A stretch of 64,000 bases of DNA from Cymodocea nodosa (Eukaryota; Streptophyta; Magnoliopsida; Alismatales; Cymodoceaceae): the NCBI GenBank assembly GCA_036874045.1, contig CM072340.1, forward strand, positions 3,611,001 to 3,675,000, read 5' to 3'. Within the stretch, counting starts at the first letter, position 1. Every line of letters begins with the position of its first letter. This document shows positions 1 to 13,315 of the stretch, piece after piece. The notes beneath the pieces are model-generated. The model was given only the letters and a program-made list of their open reading frames with translations, was not told the origin of the DNA and did no database searches. The translations under genes and the position numbers were made by a program.

Positions 1-73
1 ACTTAGAAAATATTATTTAAACTTATTTAAAAACTTTAATAAAGCATTCATCATCAAAACAAAATTCCTAACA
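1..73 (-). repeat. Partial 3' LTR of copia element L
   Basis: Read on the minus strand, an LTR begins at 73 with TGTTAGGAATTTTG directly after a purine-rich tract and runs off the left edge. The same sequence starts the LTR at 22076 on the plus strand, so L and E belong to one family. Only the first 73 bp are in the window, so no TSD can be checked. Confidence 0.8.
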
Positions 74-135
74 ATCTCCCCCTTTTTGATGATGTCAAAA
101 CCTAATAAGTCAAATAATCTTCTCCCCCTTTTTGA
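74..135 (-). other. Duplicated polypurine tracts of element L
   Basis: On the minus strand two AAAAAGGGGGAGA tracts lie at about 75-88 and 121-135, the first abutting the LTR start. A polypurine tract primes plus-strand DNA synthesis. Several copies before the 3' LTR are a known trait of Sirevirus-type copia elements. Confidence 0.75.
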
Positions 136-398
136 CATTATAAAAAAGTAAATAAAATGTAAGGAAGAAAAACTTGCTAAGTATATATTATTCAAAAAGA
201 TATTTTTTTATTTATTTTTTAAACATGCATAACTATCGTGGATAAGAATAAATTGTTTAAATAAAACTGTTTTAAACATAAATTGTTAAAAACAAGTATA
301 TGATCATTAAATGCAATAAACAGTTTACAAAGATTACACAAGTAAGTTTTTGGTAACAAATTACAATAAATAAATCATGCAATACATAATTTGTATAA
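136..398. other. 3' noncoding tail of element L
   Basis: AT-rich spacer between the accessory gene stop and the polypurine tracts. It matches 21754-22015 of element E in inverted orientation. No ORF or RNA gene seen. Confidence 0.6.
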
Positions 399-2989
399 TC
401 ACAAGCCTCTTTGTCTTCGAAAAAGATTGATTAGAGTATTTGAAATTTGCCTTGCAATTTCTGTACTTACTCTATTGATCTAATCAATTATTGCTTGATC
501 TAAATCAGAATGTGAAACTTGTGATGGTTGCTGTAAAAATTCAATATTTATGTCTATATGTAAATCTGTATGTGTATCTGTATTTATACCTATATTTGTA
601 TCTATATGTTGCTGTTGTTTTGAAAACTGTGTCAACTATTACTATTGCTATTGTGACTGATTTTGCCAATCTTGTTGTTGTTGTTGCTGTCGAATTACAA
701 GTGCATCTGCTTCGTGGTATTTTTGTAGTTCCTTTGTAGAGAAAGATCTTGATTTTAATCTTTTCTATGACCAAGGTGTAATATCTGTTTAACTTACCGC
801 AATTCTCAAAAGTGTATCACCATAAAATAATTTACTCTGCAAGTTTAAGATATGAGAAATGAAAATATTATACCAGTTCACTTGTATATTGTTAATTAAT
901 GCATATGTAACATAAAGACAGCATCTGCCTACTTTTACACCATGACCAAACCTCTGAAAGAGTGAAGCATGTAGTATTTTTGCAATAAAACGTGCTTGGC
1001 CATTTAAATCATTTAGTAATCCTATTGGATTGTTGGCAGTCGGATCTTTGGCTAAACTTTTAATGTCCCATCCCAACTGATAAACCTGTTTTCTTTCTGA
1101 TAATTTAACTCCTTCATTTTTCAGACTAAGTACTTGATAAAGTAATTCTGGAGTTAAATATATATCGTAGTCTTGTATATTGGAAACAAGAATACCTTCT
1201 TCCACTGTTAAGTTTGAGTAAAAATAACTTATAATTTATGGTTAACTAGATGGCCTCGCTATTGTGGAAGTAGAGTCAACAAGCCTTGAAATTCAAACAT
1301 CTCTCGTATATGTGCCATCCCTTCAAACTTAACTGGTCTTGAATATAAAACTGTAAAAGTTTTATATGTTTGAAATTTTTTATAACAGGAACTATTTTTG
1401 AACCATAACAATGTATTTTCGTTTAAATTCTATTCAGGATTAGGTATTTTCCTGTTATGATGTTCTAATCTGGGACTTGTTTCAATATTATCAGCAGCAT
1501 CTATATTTTCAGATCTTTCAGAACTGGTGGAATTTCTATCAAAGCTAGTATAAATGTCTGAAATATCTGTTATTGTCATATCAATAATCTACTAAATTTC
1601 CTCTATTTATACTTCTTGAAATATATCAGTATCAACAGTCTCTATATTTTTCTATCTATCAGCAACATTTATGTTGATAATTGATCTATATAATAATTGT
1701 CTCTATATGAAAGAATGTTTTATATGTGTTTGTGTAATAGAATCATCCTGTATTTCTGAAATTTCTATAATTGAGACGTTGGTAGTGTTATATTCTATTT
1801 GTAACTGTGTAGTTTGTTGATTATATACATTTATCAACAAATATACTATATATTGTAACAGACATAACCACATGTATAAAATGTAGTATAAGCAACTATA
1901 CCAAAAATCAAAAATCTCTATCCGAGATACAGTAAGAGGCAGAATATCTGTACATTCCTCTTCAAATGAAATATCTTCAAAATTCATAGACTTAGTGTCT
2001 ATGTCATCAAAATTGATATCATCTGTATATATATCATCAAAATTTCCTACATATTCTCTTTCCGTAGGAAAAGAATGTTGGCTTGCAGCATGATGTGAAA
2101 AACTGTCCATTGTATTAAAAGAAACATTATGCACTAATATGACAGAATACCTTAAAGTGTATGCTTGTAATCCGATATTTGTCACATCTATTGGGATTCC
2201 TAAAACAAAATCCTGTTCAGCTTGTGCAATGGAACATAGTTTTCCATTTTTCAACGATTCTTCTCTTTGCTGCAATATGCCTTGTACACCTACAGTCAGT
2301 TCAAAATATTCTAATGTCTTCTTCTTTTTCTAACTATATGTCTGTAGTGTTTCTAGTTGTTCAAGAGGTTTTAAAGTTTTCTTAATTTCTCCTGTTAAAG
2401 GCACATTTGGTCTTGATGGTCCTTCACCATGATGCCTAGGTTGCAATAATAGAATATAGAGTTTTAAGCTCTCAACCTCTGCCATTTTTAGTTAATAAAC
2501 TTTTTGTCCTTCACTTCGAAGACCCATTTTCCAAATGGCAGTTTTCTATTCATCAATAAATTGTTGAATGTCATCTAAAATAGCTAAGGGAAAATAATGT
2601 TGGGAATACAAAGACTTTAATTCTCTGTTGGCATTTTCTATCATTGGTCCCCATTTCTTTCCATAATAAGTAATAGACTGTACCGATTTTTCAAGTACTT
2701 GTCCAAAACTTGTAACAACTGTAGGGTTAGGTTGTAAAGTTCATTTCCATAGTTATAATGCGGAAAGTTCAGTCTGTTTTAGTATAAACTTTGTTTCATC
2801 ATAATTTTGAATAAATTTCCAATAGAAATTTTTCTCATCTTGAACAGCTCTTCTAATTTCATGTAGTATTTCATTGGAAAAAGTATACCTTGAGTAAATG
2901 TCTTTGATCTCACTTTCTATCTTCTGAAGTTTCATCTCTCTTTTCTGCACTTTTGTCATTCTACCATGTCCTTGTCCACATCCTAACAT
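399..2989 (-). pseudogene. Accessory (post-pol) protein gene of copia L, broken
   Basis: Reading from the ATG at 2989 to a stop at 399-401, this matches the accessory gene of E at 17556-21753 nearly end to end. In order it has a short Gly/Arg/Lys-rich start, two related helical units of about 55 residues (the first begins near EIKDIYSRYTF), an acidic Ile/Asp-rich middle, the conserved C-terminal domain (789-1205, with LLYQVLSLKNEG, LNGQARFIAKIL and KLFYGDTLLRI), a Gln-rich stretch and a basic end. Several stops and frameshifts break it. The domain resembles what databases call putative plant transposon protein (from memory, not searched). Function is unknown; it is not recognisable as a classical envelope. 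Confidence 0.75.
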
Positions 2990-3299
2990 TATTGATTAGT
3001 CTTCGCTGTTCATTGTAGAACTTAGTGGAAGTAAAGATTGTGAAACTAGGGTTTTACCAAGGTAGAAACACGAAAGGTAGTCAGTAAAACATTTATAACT
3101 CTTCGAGTTTATAAAAGGATAAATGGATTCAATCATTGAAATCATAAATATAAGATCTGTTATTGATAAATAACTCGAATGCTTATAATAACTGTATGAG
3201 TTGTACAACTGACAAAAGTAGAATACTTAACGTAACTGTTCATGTAAAGAATATAACTATTGGCTAAGTAAAAATGAGAAAACTCGAAGACATGAAAAC
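2990..3299 (-). promoter_or_regulatory. Leader and promoter-like region of the L accessory gene
   Basis: It matches 17250-17555 of E in inverted orientation. On the minus strand it has AAACCCTAG (telo-box-like) about 60 bp before the ATG and several CTCG...AGTTA words. It ends abruptly at 3299, where the F LTR begins; the rest of L upstream is missing. The promoter role is inferred from position. Confidence 0.45.
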
Positions 3300-4959
3300 T
3301 GAAAGGATCAAATGACACACTAGAGGGGGGGTGAATAGTGTCTTAATAAAGTTTATTTTACTTTTAAAAAATTCAGAAGCTGTTAACACTAATTAACCCT
3401 AATTAATTGATTTTAGAATTAAAACTAGTAATGCAGAAAGTAAAGAACACAAAGAAATTTATAGTGGTTCCCCAAACTAGGTAGTCCACTCCTCAAGGCC
3501 ATAACCTCAAGAATTCAACTAAGTGCTTTTAAGGCTAAGCACAAACCTTAAACAAGTTGCTTTTGCAGGCTAAGCAACAACCATACAGATGTTTTTAAAG
3601 ATTGAACAAAAATCTCACACAAAGTACCAACTTTGTGTACTCAAGACCCTAATCTTGAGCAAGTGAAGTATCACACTTCACTCTCTTCACCAAGGCCCTG
3701 ACCTTGTGAAGGTATACTTACAATACTCTTGTGAGTTAAGGTTTTCAAGTAAACGAGAATACAATTTAAAACAGGAGTCACTAACTCAAAATAAAAATGA
3801 CACACAACACCAGATCAACTCCTATGAAGAGTTGACATAGAAGCTCTAAGGAGATTTCTTGATTGATCTGCAGTTGTTGATCTTCTGGACTTTGTTGTAG
3901 ACGAATCTTCAAAGTGTTTGCAGAATTATTGAGCAGACAATTTCTCCTTTAGAGTGTTGAAAAATTTTGTGTGTATCTCTTTTAGTTTTCTGCAAAAATC
4001 CTTTTTATTTTTCCTTCGAGATTTGCATAAGTGGAAAGAATTCTAAAATGGTCAAATGCCTTATGCAGGAATTCATTTCCGGCAACCTTCAATCATAATA
4101 AAGTTGAGATCTGCAATCAAAAGATATCTTGCCACAAAGATTAGTCCATTAATAATAGTTGCAGTTTCTGTAAAAATAAAATCTTCGGAGGCTTTCAGAA
4201 AATCAAAGACTTAAACAAATAACCTGCCGAAACTCAAAATCATTTCGGATAGATAAAACTAACATACCGAAAGACTACTTAAGTCATGCATTAAAAATGA
4301 AGCACATGTCCTTTAGAAACCGCGTTATAAAATATTAAAAATTAAACTATCTAATAGAGTGGACATGTTTCGGATACTTATAAAGATAACTCTCCGATCT
4401 TTAATTCATTTCGGATAGTTACACAGGTAACCTTCTAAAAAGTAACTTAAGTTAGAAAATAATAGAAAACTCAACCATCCGAAGCTTAAAACTGTTTTTA
4501 GATACCTATTGAAGATAACTTTTTGATTCTTAAAAGTTTTTGGATAGTTACATCGTAACCTTCCGAAAAGTCACTTAAGTCAAGCGATGAGGGACTGACA
4601 TGTGTCCTTCAAAAGAAAGTAACCAAAAATATATTAAAAACAAAGAAAAATCATATCCGAACATTAAAAAAACTTGACTTATCGAAGATAAATACTTTTC
4701 AAATAATTACTGATATAACTGTTCGAAAAGCTAGGAGAGAGAAACGTAACCATTCAATTTGTTCGGTGACTTATAAAATAACTCTCCAATCAATACATTG
4801 TAGACAAAATAACCTGTCGAAATCTAATTTAAAAGATTTTAAGTACATAGCAGTTAGCCAAAATTCATTTGAGTAAAAAGACATCTAAAATATGGCAAAA
4901 ATAATTAAACCACACAATTTTCATCATCAAAATTAACTTATAAAATAAATGAACTAACA
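3300..4959 (-). repeat. 3' LTR of copia F
   Basis: On the plus strand it runs from TGAAAGGATCAAATG to GAACTAACA, a TG...CA LTR of 1660 bp read on the minus strand. It aligns with the solo LTR at 23416-25146 and the remnant at 13316-14591. The inner half is a run of imperfect palindromes of TTCGGATAGTTA with TAACCTTCCGAA arms, each followed by a CACTTAAGTCA-like word (for example 4410-4421). Confidence 0.88.
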
Positions 4960-5013
4960 ATCTCCCTCTTTTTGATGATGACAAAATTGTAAACAGATAT
5001 ATTCTCCCCCTTT
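4960..5013 (-). other. Polypurine tracts of copia F
   Basis: Two purine tracts on the minus strand, AAAAAGAGGGAGAT next to the LTR (4960-4974) and AAAGGGGGAGAA at about 5001-5013, in the same paired arrangement as in L. Confidence 0.7.
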
Positions 5014-5147
5014 GTTAGAATTAAAAAGTGGAGACAATTAAATGAAGAATACTCAGAGATAAATAAAATGTAATTTTATTGATTCAAGAGTAAGAGCAAT
5101 AGGGATACATAAAAAATGAAAATTACATCAAAGGAAAAACAAACAAA

Positions 5148-7324
5148 TTAAGGTGTAGTTGACTTTTTCTGTAACAATTCTTGAATTAAGTTATCCCTCT
5201 CTCTCAGAAGTTGTTCTAAATGAGCCACTTGATCCAAAAGCATCTGATTGTGCTGAAGTAGAAGCTCATTCTGTTTTAGGAGGGTCTCAGAACTGTCAAC
5301 TGCTGAAAATGAAGTTGTTGGAGCTAGAGGAGGTGCTGGAGGAGGTGGAGTTTTTGCAGAAGGAGGTACAACAGGAGGTGGATGTTCTGCAGAAGGAGAA
5401 GTTGAATTGTGAGTTGCAGATGGTTGAAATGAGAGGGCAACTCAACCGGATCAGAAGATGACATTCTCTGAAGATCCTTAAGTTGTAATACTCTTTGTTT
5501 AATGGATTTCAGAGGCTTGCCTGATAAATCAATGTATCTGGCCATCAAATGATAAATAAAATCTCCATAGTACAGAAAACTTTGCAGATGAGAAATCTGA
5601 GCAATAATAACTTTTGCCTAGTTAACCTTGATACCAGCCATTACAGCATAAGTGGCTTGGTAGACTTTCCTTTCCAATTCATCTACATGACCAATCTTTT
5701 GAAATACAGAGGTAGACAGAATTGTAGCAATCATTCAGGCCAAACCATTTAGATGTGTAGTTTTTACCAACTTGAATTTTCTATCAAAAAATTTTCCAAT
5801 CAATTTAGTCATCTTGGATTCCTGCCACCCAAGCTCTGATGGAGAAAGAGCAACATTTATACCGGAAGATGGTATGCCAAACAGATTCTCCAAAAAATCT
5901 CCATCAATTCTTATTATTTGATTTTAGAGGTGCAAGAGACAAAAATGAGGAAAAATCTCAAGGTTGGAGTAGAAAAGGGGAATTAGGTCTTCAAAAACAG
6001 ATAACCCTAATGGGGAAGAAATAAGACCTAATAGCCCTTGATGAATTAGCAGACTATGAATCGAATCCATTCCTTTAAAATTTACAAGTCTACTGTAAAG
6101 AATCTTCATGCCCTAATATTTATTAAAAAAGAGATCCCTAGCTGTAGAGGATTTGAAATAATATACATCTATAGGGAAGCCTAAAGAAAAATTGACTTCA
6201 ACCTCTAGATCTTCATCTGCAGGAGGTTTTGCAAAAGGAGGAGGAGATTGAGGAGCAAAGACAAAACCTAAATCTTCATACAATCCTTGTATCACCATTT
6301 AAGTGTGAGGTGAAGGAATTGGATGAGATTCGACATCAGATGAAGGAGGAGGAGGTGTGAATTCCTCTCTATGTACAAGCAAAGATTGAGCAAAACTCAG
6401 ATGAGAAGAAAGGGTTTTCTTTCTTCTCCTAGAGTAAGTAAATGAAGTAGATAGAAGGGGAGAGGAGACAACTGTAAGCAAAATTTGACTAACTAAGGAG
6501 ATCAAATGAGAAGGACTAGGAGCAATTTGATGTAGAATTCCAATACATAACTTAGGAATTGGAGGATATGAACAGCCAGCCACATGCTTGAAATCAATTC
6601 CTTTCTATGGCAAAAAGAATTCAGGTTCAGCCACTGATTTCTTCTTCTCTGCCATATCAGAAAAATCATGAAGACAAGTAGGCTCTGTAGGCTCTTGAAT
6701 CTTAATTCCTGGTTGCTCACTAAGTTTATGCAATAATGCTTGATTTCTCCTCTTAACTAGAGTATCTTGTAAATGTAAGGCCATATGTAGTGCTCATTTT
6801 TCAAATGCCCTAGTATTCTCAAAAGCATTCAAAAATTGGCTAACATAAGCCTCATAAACAGATTTAAATTGAGGTTCTAAGGAGTTCACTTTGGCAGTAA
6901 ATATGTCTTCATCATCCGAAGAAGAATCCTTAGAAACCCTAGAATCAACACAATCTGTTTTACTGCTTTGTGAAGCATGGGTAGAAGTGGTCTTTAGTTT
7001 CATATGACTAGTAGAAGTTTTGATGTATTTTCTCGAGGAGGGCTTCTTGGTTTTCAACTGTTTTCTACTTTTAACACAAGTGGTAATAGGATAAAATTTA
7101 CGAAGAACAGACAATTGTTTCTTCAAACATAATAACCGAGTAACTATTTTTGAAGTGCCATATACTGACTCAATATCAATAACCTCTTCTCCAGCAGAAA
7201 TAATTTGTTGAACTTGTTCAGGAGAAAGATCTTCCATACCTATCTGGAGATCTTGTTCCATTTTGTGAATCTGTTGTTGTTGCTCTTGTAGAGAGAGGGT
7301 AGAGAAACGACCAAATGAAGCCAT
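5148..7324 (-). pseudogene. Accessory protein gene of copia F, broken
   Basis: ATG at 7324, stop at 5148-5150. The first ~176 codons are intact (Gln-rich helix, then a Lys/Ser-rich region). A Pro/Ser-rich part follows, then the conserved domain in pieces: FKSSTARDLFF and ILYSRLVNFKGM (about 6113-6000), DLIPLFYSNLE, then by my reading THLNGLA and SFLYYGDFIYHLMARYI (about 5750-5530). The C-terminus is Pro-rich followed by a leucine-heptad coiled coil ending LIQELLQKK. Stops include TGA at an Arg/Gly position and TAG at the conserved Trp of the VNW motif. Homology to the accessory genes of E, D and G is through this domain; the N-terminus is unlike theirs. Confidence 0.7.
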
Positions 7325-7740
7325 GAAGGAGGAGGCGCGAAAAAAAGGGATGAAGTAGATGAAGGATTTGAGAATCGGAAGGTTAAGACAAAGTGAGAAG
7401 ATAACCCTTTGAAAGCATATAAAAATCAGAGAGTTCTAGAGATCGGTGAGTTAGAGGCCTAACTTACCAAAAGAAAAGAATTTTTGGATAGTTATAGGAT
7501 AACTATCCGAAAAAGAAATAAGGCACAAGATAGTAACTTGCCGAAAACTAAGAAGTTTTCAGATAGTTACAACTTAACTATTCGAAAAACCCTTAATACA
7601 AAAGGACTAACTCTCCGACGACTGCCAACACCCAACCAGGTAAAGAAAATAACTCCCCCTAAAAATACGCTGACAAAAAAATCTTAAAATTGAGAAAATC
7701 AGACATATCAAAAAGAATAAACTCCCCCTGAATATTTGAA
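7325..7740 (-). promoter_or_regulatory. Promoter-like spacer with palindromic motif array, copia F
   Basis: Upstream of the F accessory ATG. On the minus strand a TATA-like TTTTTATATGC lies near 7418-7428, about 95 bp before the ATG. Beyond it are motif pairs, notably a near-perfect palindrome at 7482-7513 (GGATAGTTAT / ATAACTATCC) and a second pair at 7555-7586. Two AGGGGGAGTT tracts (about 7646-7657 and 7720-7731) resemble polypurine tracts. Regulatory function is inferred. Confidence 0.5.
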
Positions 7741-8640
7741 TAAAAGAAATCAGTAAAAAAAATAATTTTGTTGAGGTAATTGTATTTTTATAATGTTTTT
7801 ATTTTATATTATTATTATTATTTTTTAAATTTGATTAGATATATCGACATAAATATATATAAGTACTTTTTGACTAAGAAATTTTTTATTTTTTTTTAAA
7901 ATTATAATTATGTGAGAATTACTGAATTATTCAAGGCTCCACATTAAGATAAATAACACATTTCACTTAGCATAAGGACTTGATCCTATGGTTCACCTTA
8001 TTAACCTTAAAGAAATCAATTTTTATAAACTTCAGTGCTAGAACTTAATGTTTTTAGAATAGAAAAATTCAGACACATTTAATATGTTCTCTTTGGCCAT
8101 TTTCAAATTTCCATGAAGCAACCCCAAAGTATATTTTCCTTTAACCATGTCTGTTATGTCATTAACTAAGAGAAAAAGAAGATCTTTGAGAATTATGAAA
8201 CTGTTAGTACTGCATAGCCATAATCGAAGGTTTTTTTTTTTTAAACAATATTGGTGTTGGTTGCTCTTCACAACAAACATTCCAATTTTTTTTATTTTGA
8301 TAATGGCAATCACTTTGACAATACAAAAAAAAATTGAAAGAGAAGAAAGTTAAAAAACATTTGGACAAGGTCAAGTTAAATATCTTGAGTATTATTGCTT
8401 CCAACCACTTTTCCTTGTTTTTCACCCATACATATTAAACACCTCTAAATTTTCTAATCAAGAAACATTCAGTCTAGCAAATAGGCATACAATCACTAAA
8501 TTAATTAAGGTAACTTGGTTATTTTTCGGATTTAGATCCCCATTCTAAATGTCATGTGGGCATTATTCTATTTGTGGAGCAGAAGCCTTCAGTAATTTTG
8601 TTGAATTAATCTGAGTTGATTTTAATATAGATGTAAGAAA
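7741..8640. other. Unassigned AT-rich segment within copia F
   Basis: It lies between the RNase H end and the accessory promoter of F and matches nothing else I can see in the window. It has no motif words and long A/T runs. The only ORF of note is minus 8038-8313 (91 codons, stretch VKGKYTLGLLHGNLKMAKEN), which I cannot identify. It could be an old insertion or captured host sequence. Confidence 0.4.
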
Positions 8641-8876
8641 TCATTGTAACTTATAAACTTAGTAGAAAATCATCTTAAGAAGAATGTTGGTAGAGATGTT
8701 TTTGTTTTAAAAATTTGAAGAAAAGTAATTTGTAAATATTCTCAAGAAATAACTCAAAATAAGAATTAGATAGAAATAGATTATCAAACTAACTCAATAT
8801 AATTAAAATAGATAATAGAAAATAAGATGGTGAAGTAAATATAAAAGAAATAGAAGATAAAAGATAGTAGGTAAAG

Positions 8877-11800
8877 CTAAAAATCATTTAGGCAGCATAT
8901 TCCTAAATCTCTTCTCAATTTGATAAAATGTTTTTCTTCAAGAGGCTTTGTAAAAATATCTGCTAACTGCTCATGAGTAGAAACAAAATTCAGCTCAATG
9001 TTATCCTTCATAACATTATCTCTCAAAAAATGGTGTCTTATCTCAATATGTTTTGTCGAGAGTGCAACACAAGGTTTTTTGACAAACTTATTGCACTATT
9101 AATGTCACAATTAATAGGAGTTTTTCCATATGTAATTCCATAATCTTTCATAGTTTGTTTCATCCAAAGAATTTGTGCACAACATAGGGCAAGAGCAACA
9201 TATTCAGCTTCAATAGTTGATAGGGCAACACAATTCTGCTTCTTACTAAACCATGAAATTAATGAACTACCAAGCAGTTGGCAAGTTCCACTAGTACTCT
9301 TTCTATCATATTTGCATCCAGCATAATCAGCATCACTATATCCAATTAGATCCAAATTGCTATCTTTGAAATACATTAAACCAAAATTTGAAGTTCCTTG
9401 TAGGTATTTCATTATCCTTTTAACTATAGATAGATGAGATTCTTTTGGTTGAGCTTGAAAATGAGCACAGGCACAAACACTGAACATGATATCAGGTCTA
9501 GAAGTAGTTAAATAAAGAAGAGAACCTATCATTCCTCTATATTTAGTAATATCAATAGCTGGTCCAGATTCATCTTTATCCAATTTAATTGATGAACTCA
9601 TAGGAGTGCTAGAGGACTTGCAGTTACTCATTCCAAATTTTTCTAAAAGTTGCTTTGTATATTTCTCTTGATATACAAAAATTCCTTTTTCAACTTGTTT
9701 AATCTGCAATCCCAAAAAGAAAGTCAACTCACCCATTAAACTCATCTCAAACTGATTTTTCATCTGATTTGCAAACTTATTACTTAAAATTTCATTAGTT
9801 GCTCCAAAAATGATATCATCTACATAAATCTGAACAACTAACAAACCTAGATGATTTTTCTTAAAGAATAAGGTATTGTCAACCTTACCAAAAGAAAAAT
9901 CATTATCTAACAGAAAGGATTTCAGCCTATCATACCAAGCTCTCGGAGCTTGTTTCAAACCATACAAAGCCTTCTTTAGTTTGAAAACATGCTTAGGAAA
10001 ATCAGCATCAGCAAAACCAAGTGGTTGCCTAACATAAACTTCTTCTTTAATGAAACCATTTAAAAATGCACTTTTAACATCCATTTAATATAGTTTAAAA
10101 TTCATGTGAGCAGCAAAAACTAGAAAAATTCTAATAGATTCTAATCTAGCTATAGGTGCAAAGGTTTCTTCAAAATCTATTCCCTCCTGTTGGTTATACC
10201 CTTGGGCTACTAGTCTAGCCTTATTTCTAATTACTTGTCCTGATTCATCAAATTTATTCTTAATATCCATTTAGTGCCAATAATTGAATGATCTAGAGGC
10301 TTAGGAACTAAGTCCCAAACTTCATTTCTTCTAAATTGATTAAGTTCTTCCTACATGACACTAATCCAAAATTCATCATTTAATACCTCATCAATGTTTC
10401 TAAGTTCTATTATAGATAGAAATGCATAACACCTAGAAACATTAATCCTAGATCTTGTTTGCACACCTTTAGAAATATCACCAATAATAAACTCCTTAGG
10501 GTGTTGAGGCAAAAATTTATGAGTCAAAGTATTATCATTTCTTTCTTAACCCATGGTACAAGATTCCCCAATATTTGGTTCAACACATTCATAATCTAAA
10601 GTATCAATAATTTCTTTTGAAACATTACTTGGCTCTTCATCAAAATTTACATGCATAGATTCTTCCACAGCCAAAGAAATTTTGTTATAAATTCTATATG
10701 CTTTACTTCTTGAAGAATATCCCAAAAATATACCTTCATCAAATTTTGCTTCAAATTTATCTTTATTCTCCTTTGTATTCAGAATAAAACATTTAGATCC
10801 AAAAGCTTTAAAATAATGAACTTTAGGAATTCTTCCCATCCATAGTTCAAAAGGAGTCTTATTCAAATCTCTTCTTACGATTACTCTATTTAAAATATAA
10901 CATGCAATACTAACTGCCTCAACCCAAAAATAATAAGCAACCTTGTTTTCATTCAGCATAGTTCTAGCCATTTCTTGAAGAGATCTATTCTTTCTCTCTA
11001 CAACTCCATTTTGAGAAGGAGCTCTAGGAAAGTCAAATTTATGTTCTATTCCTAGATCTTGGCAAAGTTTTTCCATATTTTCATTTTCAAATTCCCCTCC
11101 ATGATCACTCTTAATTTTCTGAACTTTCAATTACTTTTCATTTTGAATCATATTCAGAAAAATTTTAAACTCCTCAAATACTTCACTCTTATGTCTAAGA
11201 AATATTACCCAAGAATATCTTGAAAAATCATCAACTAGAACAAATACATATCTCTTATCACCTAAACTTTCTGTTCTAGTAGGGCCAAATAAATCCATGT
11301 GAATTAATTCCAAAATTCTTCTAGATATAATTTGCTTTCCTGATTTAAAAGAACTCTTCTTCTGTTTTCCCAATTCACATGCATCACAAATTTTATCCTT
11401 TTTAAATTTCAAATTTGGTAAACCATCTACTAGGTTCTTCTTAGCTAATTTATCTAGCTGCTTCATATGAATATGACCTAGTCTACGATGCCATAACCAT
11501 GCATTGTCTAAATTATTTGCAATTAAACAAGAATCAATTGAAGAAACATCATTAGGTAAATTTAGAAAGCATACATCATTTCTTCTATGAGCAATAAATT
11601 TAACTTCATTAGAGTTTTCATCAATAACAAGGCATTTCTTAGATTTAAGCAAAATCATATAACCTTTATCTTCTAACTAAGTAATACTAATTAAATTATG
11701 TTCTACATTTTCAACTAGTAAGACATTATCTATAACCATTTTATCATTTACATAAACAGATCCGATATCGATAATCTTACCTTTCTAATCATTACCAAAT

Positions 11801-13315
11801 TTGACATTTCCTCCATTCATCATCTTCAGGTCTTTTAGGATAGATTTATCTCCAGTCATATGCTTTGAAGCACCATTGTCCATCACCCATCGTGATCTTT
11901 TAGTTTTGACCTACAAGGACAGTCATAATCACATCCTTTGGTACCTATATTTTCTTGGGTCCATTTTTGTTAATGGAAAATATTTGAAATCTATTTTGTT
12001 TTGAAATCCATGTGTTATTCGATTAACAGTATTTCTTTTTAACACATAAATAACTTTCTCTTTATTAATTGTTTTCAAATAGCCATTTCCATAATCCATT
12101 TTATAGTTACTTGAAAAATTAACAAAAGCATATGTTTTTGGTGGTTCATAGTTACAATCTATACCAGTTCTATCACCAAAAACTTTATAACTATTAATAA
12201 TATTTGTTAGTTTCTTATCTCCTTTAGTAAATGCTCCTAGTTTAAATTTCAATCTACCAATTTCTTGTTCTAATTTTTCTATATCAGTATTAGAACTAGA
12301 ATTTTCAACACACCGATTTTTAAGTTTTTCATTTAATTTTTCAGATTCATCTTATACCATTTTGTTTTCTAAAAATCTATCCTTTAGTTCTTTAATAAGT
12401 TCTGAAATATATTTGTCAAGTTCAGAAATTTTATCATGCATATCAGAACTATCAGCAACAAATTTATTTTTCTTTAATGTAGAATTTTCAGTTTTTAATG
12501 TAGTAATTTCCTTTTCTAGCTTAGCAGTAGTTTTATTACTATTTGATAATTTTCTTTTTAACATAGAGTTTTCTAAACTAACATTTTTTAGTTCTTCCAA
12601 TAATTCATTATAATCATCTTGATTTATATCAGATACATCAGAATCATTATCAGAAATAATTTCCTCAGCTCTATTAGAATTAGAATGTACCTCATTAGTG
12701 TTAGCCATAAAATAGACATTGGCTAGCTCTTCAGACTCGGACTAAGTCTGTGTACCATCAGTACTGGTACATTCAGATACTTCAGATTCTATAGAATCAT
12801 CCCAAGTAACTTGGAATGCTTTCTTCTTTCCTTGATTAAATCTTCTCTAATGAAATTTCTGTTTTTCATGAGATTTCCTCTTGTCAAAGTTCTTTCTTTC
12901 ATCCTTCTTTTGATATGTGCATTGACTCTGAAAATGCCCATATTTGTTGCAAATGAAGCATTTTGTAGCAGATTGCTTCCCTTTATCGTGACGTTTTCCT
13001 TTCTTCTAGAATTTTCTGTATTTTCTGATAATACAGGCCAATTCTTCTGGAAACTCATTAACAGACTGCTTAGATGGTTGTTGAGCTTTTAGTGCAAGCT
13101 CCTTTTTCTTTTCAACTTTCCTTGAGGTTTCTCCTTCCTCTTCTTTCCAGTCCTTCAGTTGAGTCTCATAGGCTAACAGATTGCTAGTGAGATCTTCAAG
13201 AGTGAAAGTCCTCATATCCTTTGAATCTTGTAGGGAGGTAGCCTTAGCTTTCTAGTCTTTATTCAGGCTTCTCAAAACTTTGATAACCTATTCTTTCATG
13301 AGAAACTCTATCCCG
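8877..13315 (-). pseudogene. Gag-pol polyprotein of copia F, 5' truncated and frameshifted
   Basis: Minus-strand order: partial gag (13215 downward) with zinc knuckle CFICNKYGHFQSQC (about 12950) and a long coiled coil (12352-12708). Protease follows with WVMDNGAS near 11865-11890, where the usual DSG is DNG. Integrase (10546-11658) has the H-H-C-C zinc region with LWHRRLGH and CDACELGK, and the DDE core including HMDLFGP. RT (9038-10270) has intact YVDD, and RNase H has EAEYVA. A one-base deletion near 9050 shifts the last ~60 RNase H codons (8877-9050, ending ADIFTKPLEE). In-frame stops occur, for example TAA where FKLYQMDV is expected at 10084. The gag N-terminus is lost at the junction with the LTR remnant. 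Confidence 0.85.

Noticed and set aside
13-195. 60-codon ORF (and its twin at 21954-22136)
   Set aside because: It lies across the polypurine tract and LTR start of L and E; repeat sequence, not a gene.
491-774. ORFs on both strands with Tyr/Val/Leu repeats
   Set aside because: Wrong-frame readings of the Gln-rich, CAA-repeat tail of the accessory gene.
5159-5461. Plus-strand 100-codon ORF with Glu-rich heptads
   Set aside because: Antisense of the F accessory C-terminus, whose minus-strand reading gives a better coiled coil and matches the gene order.
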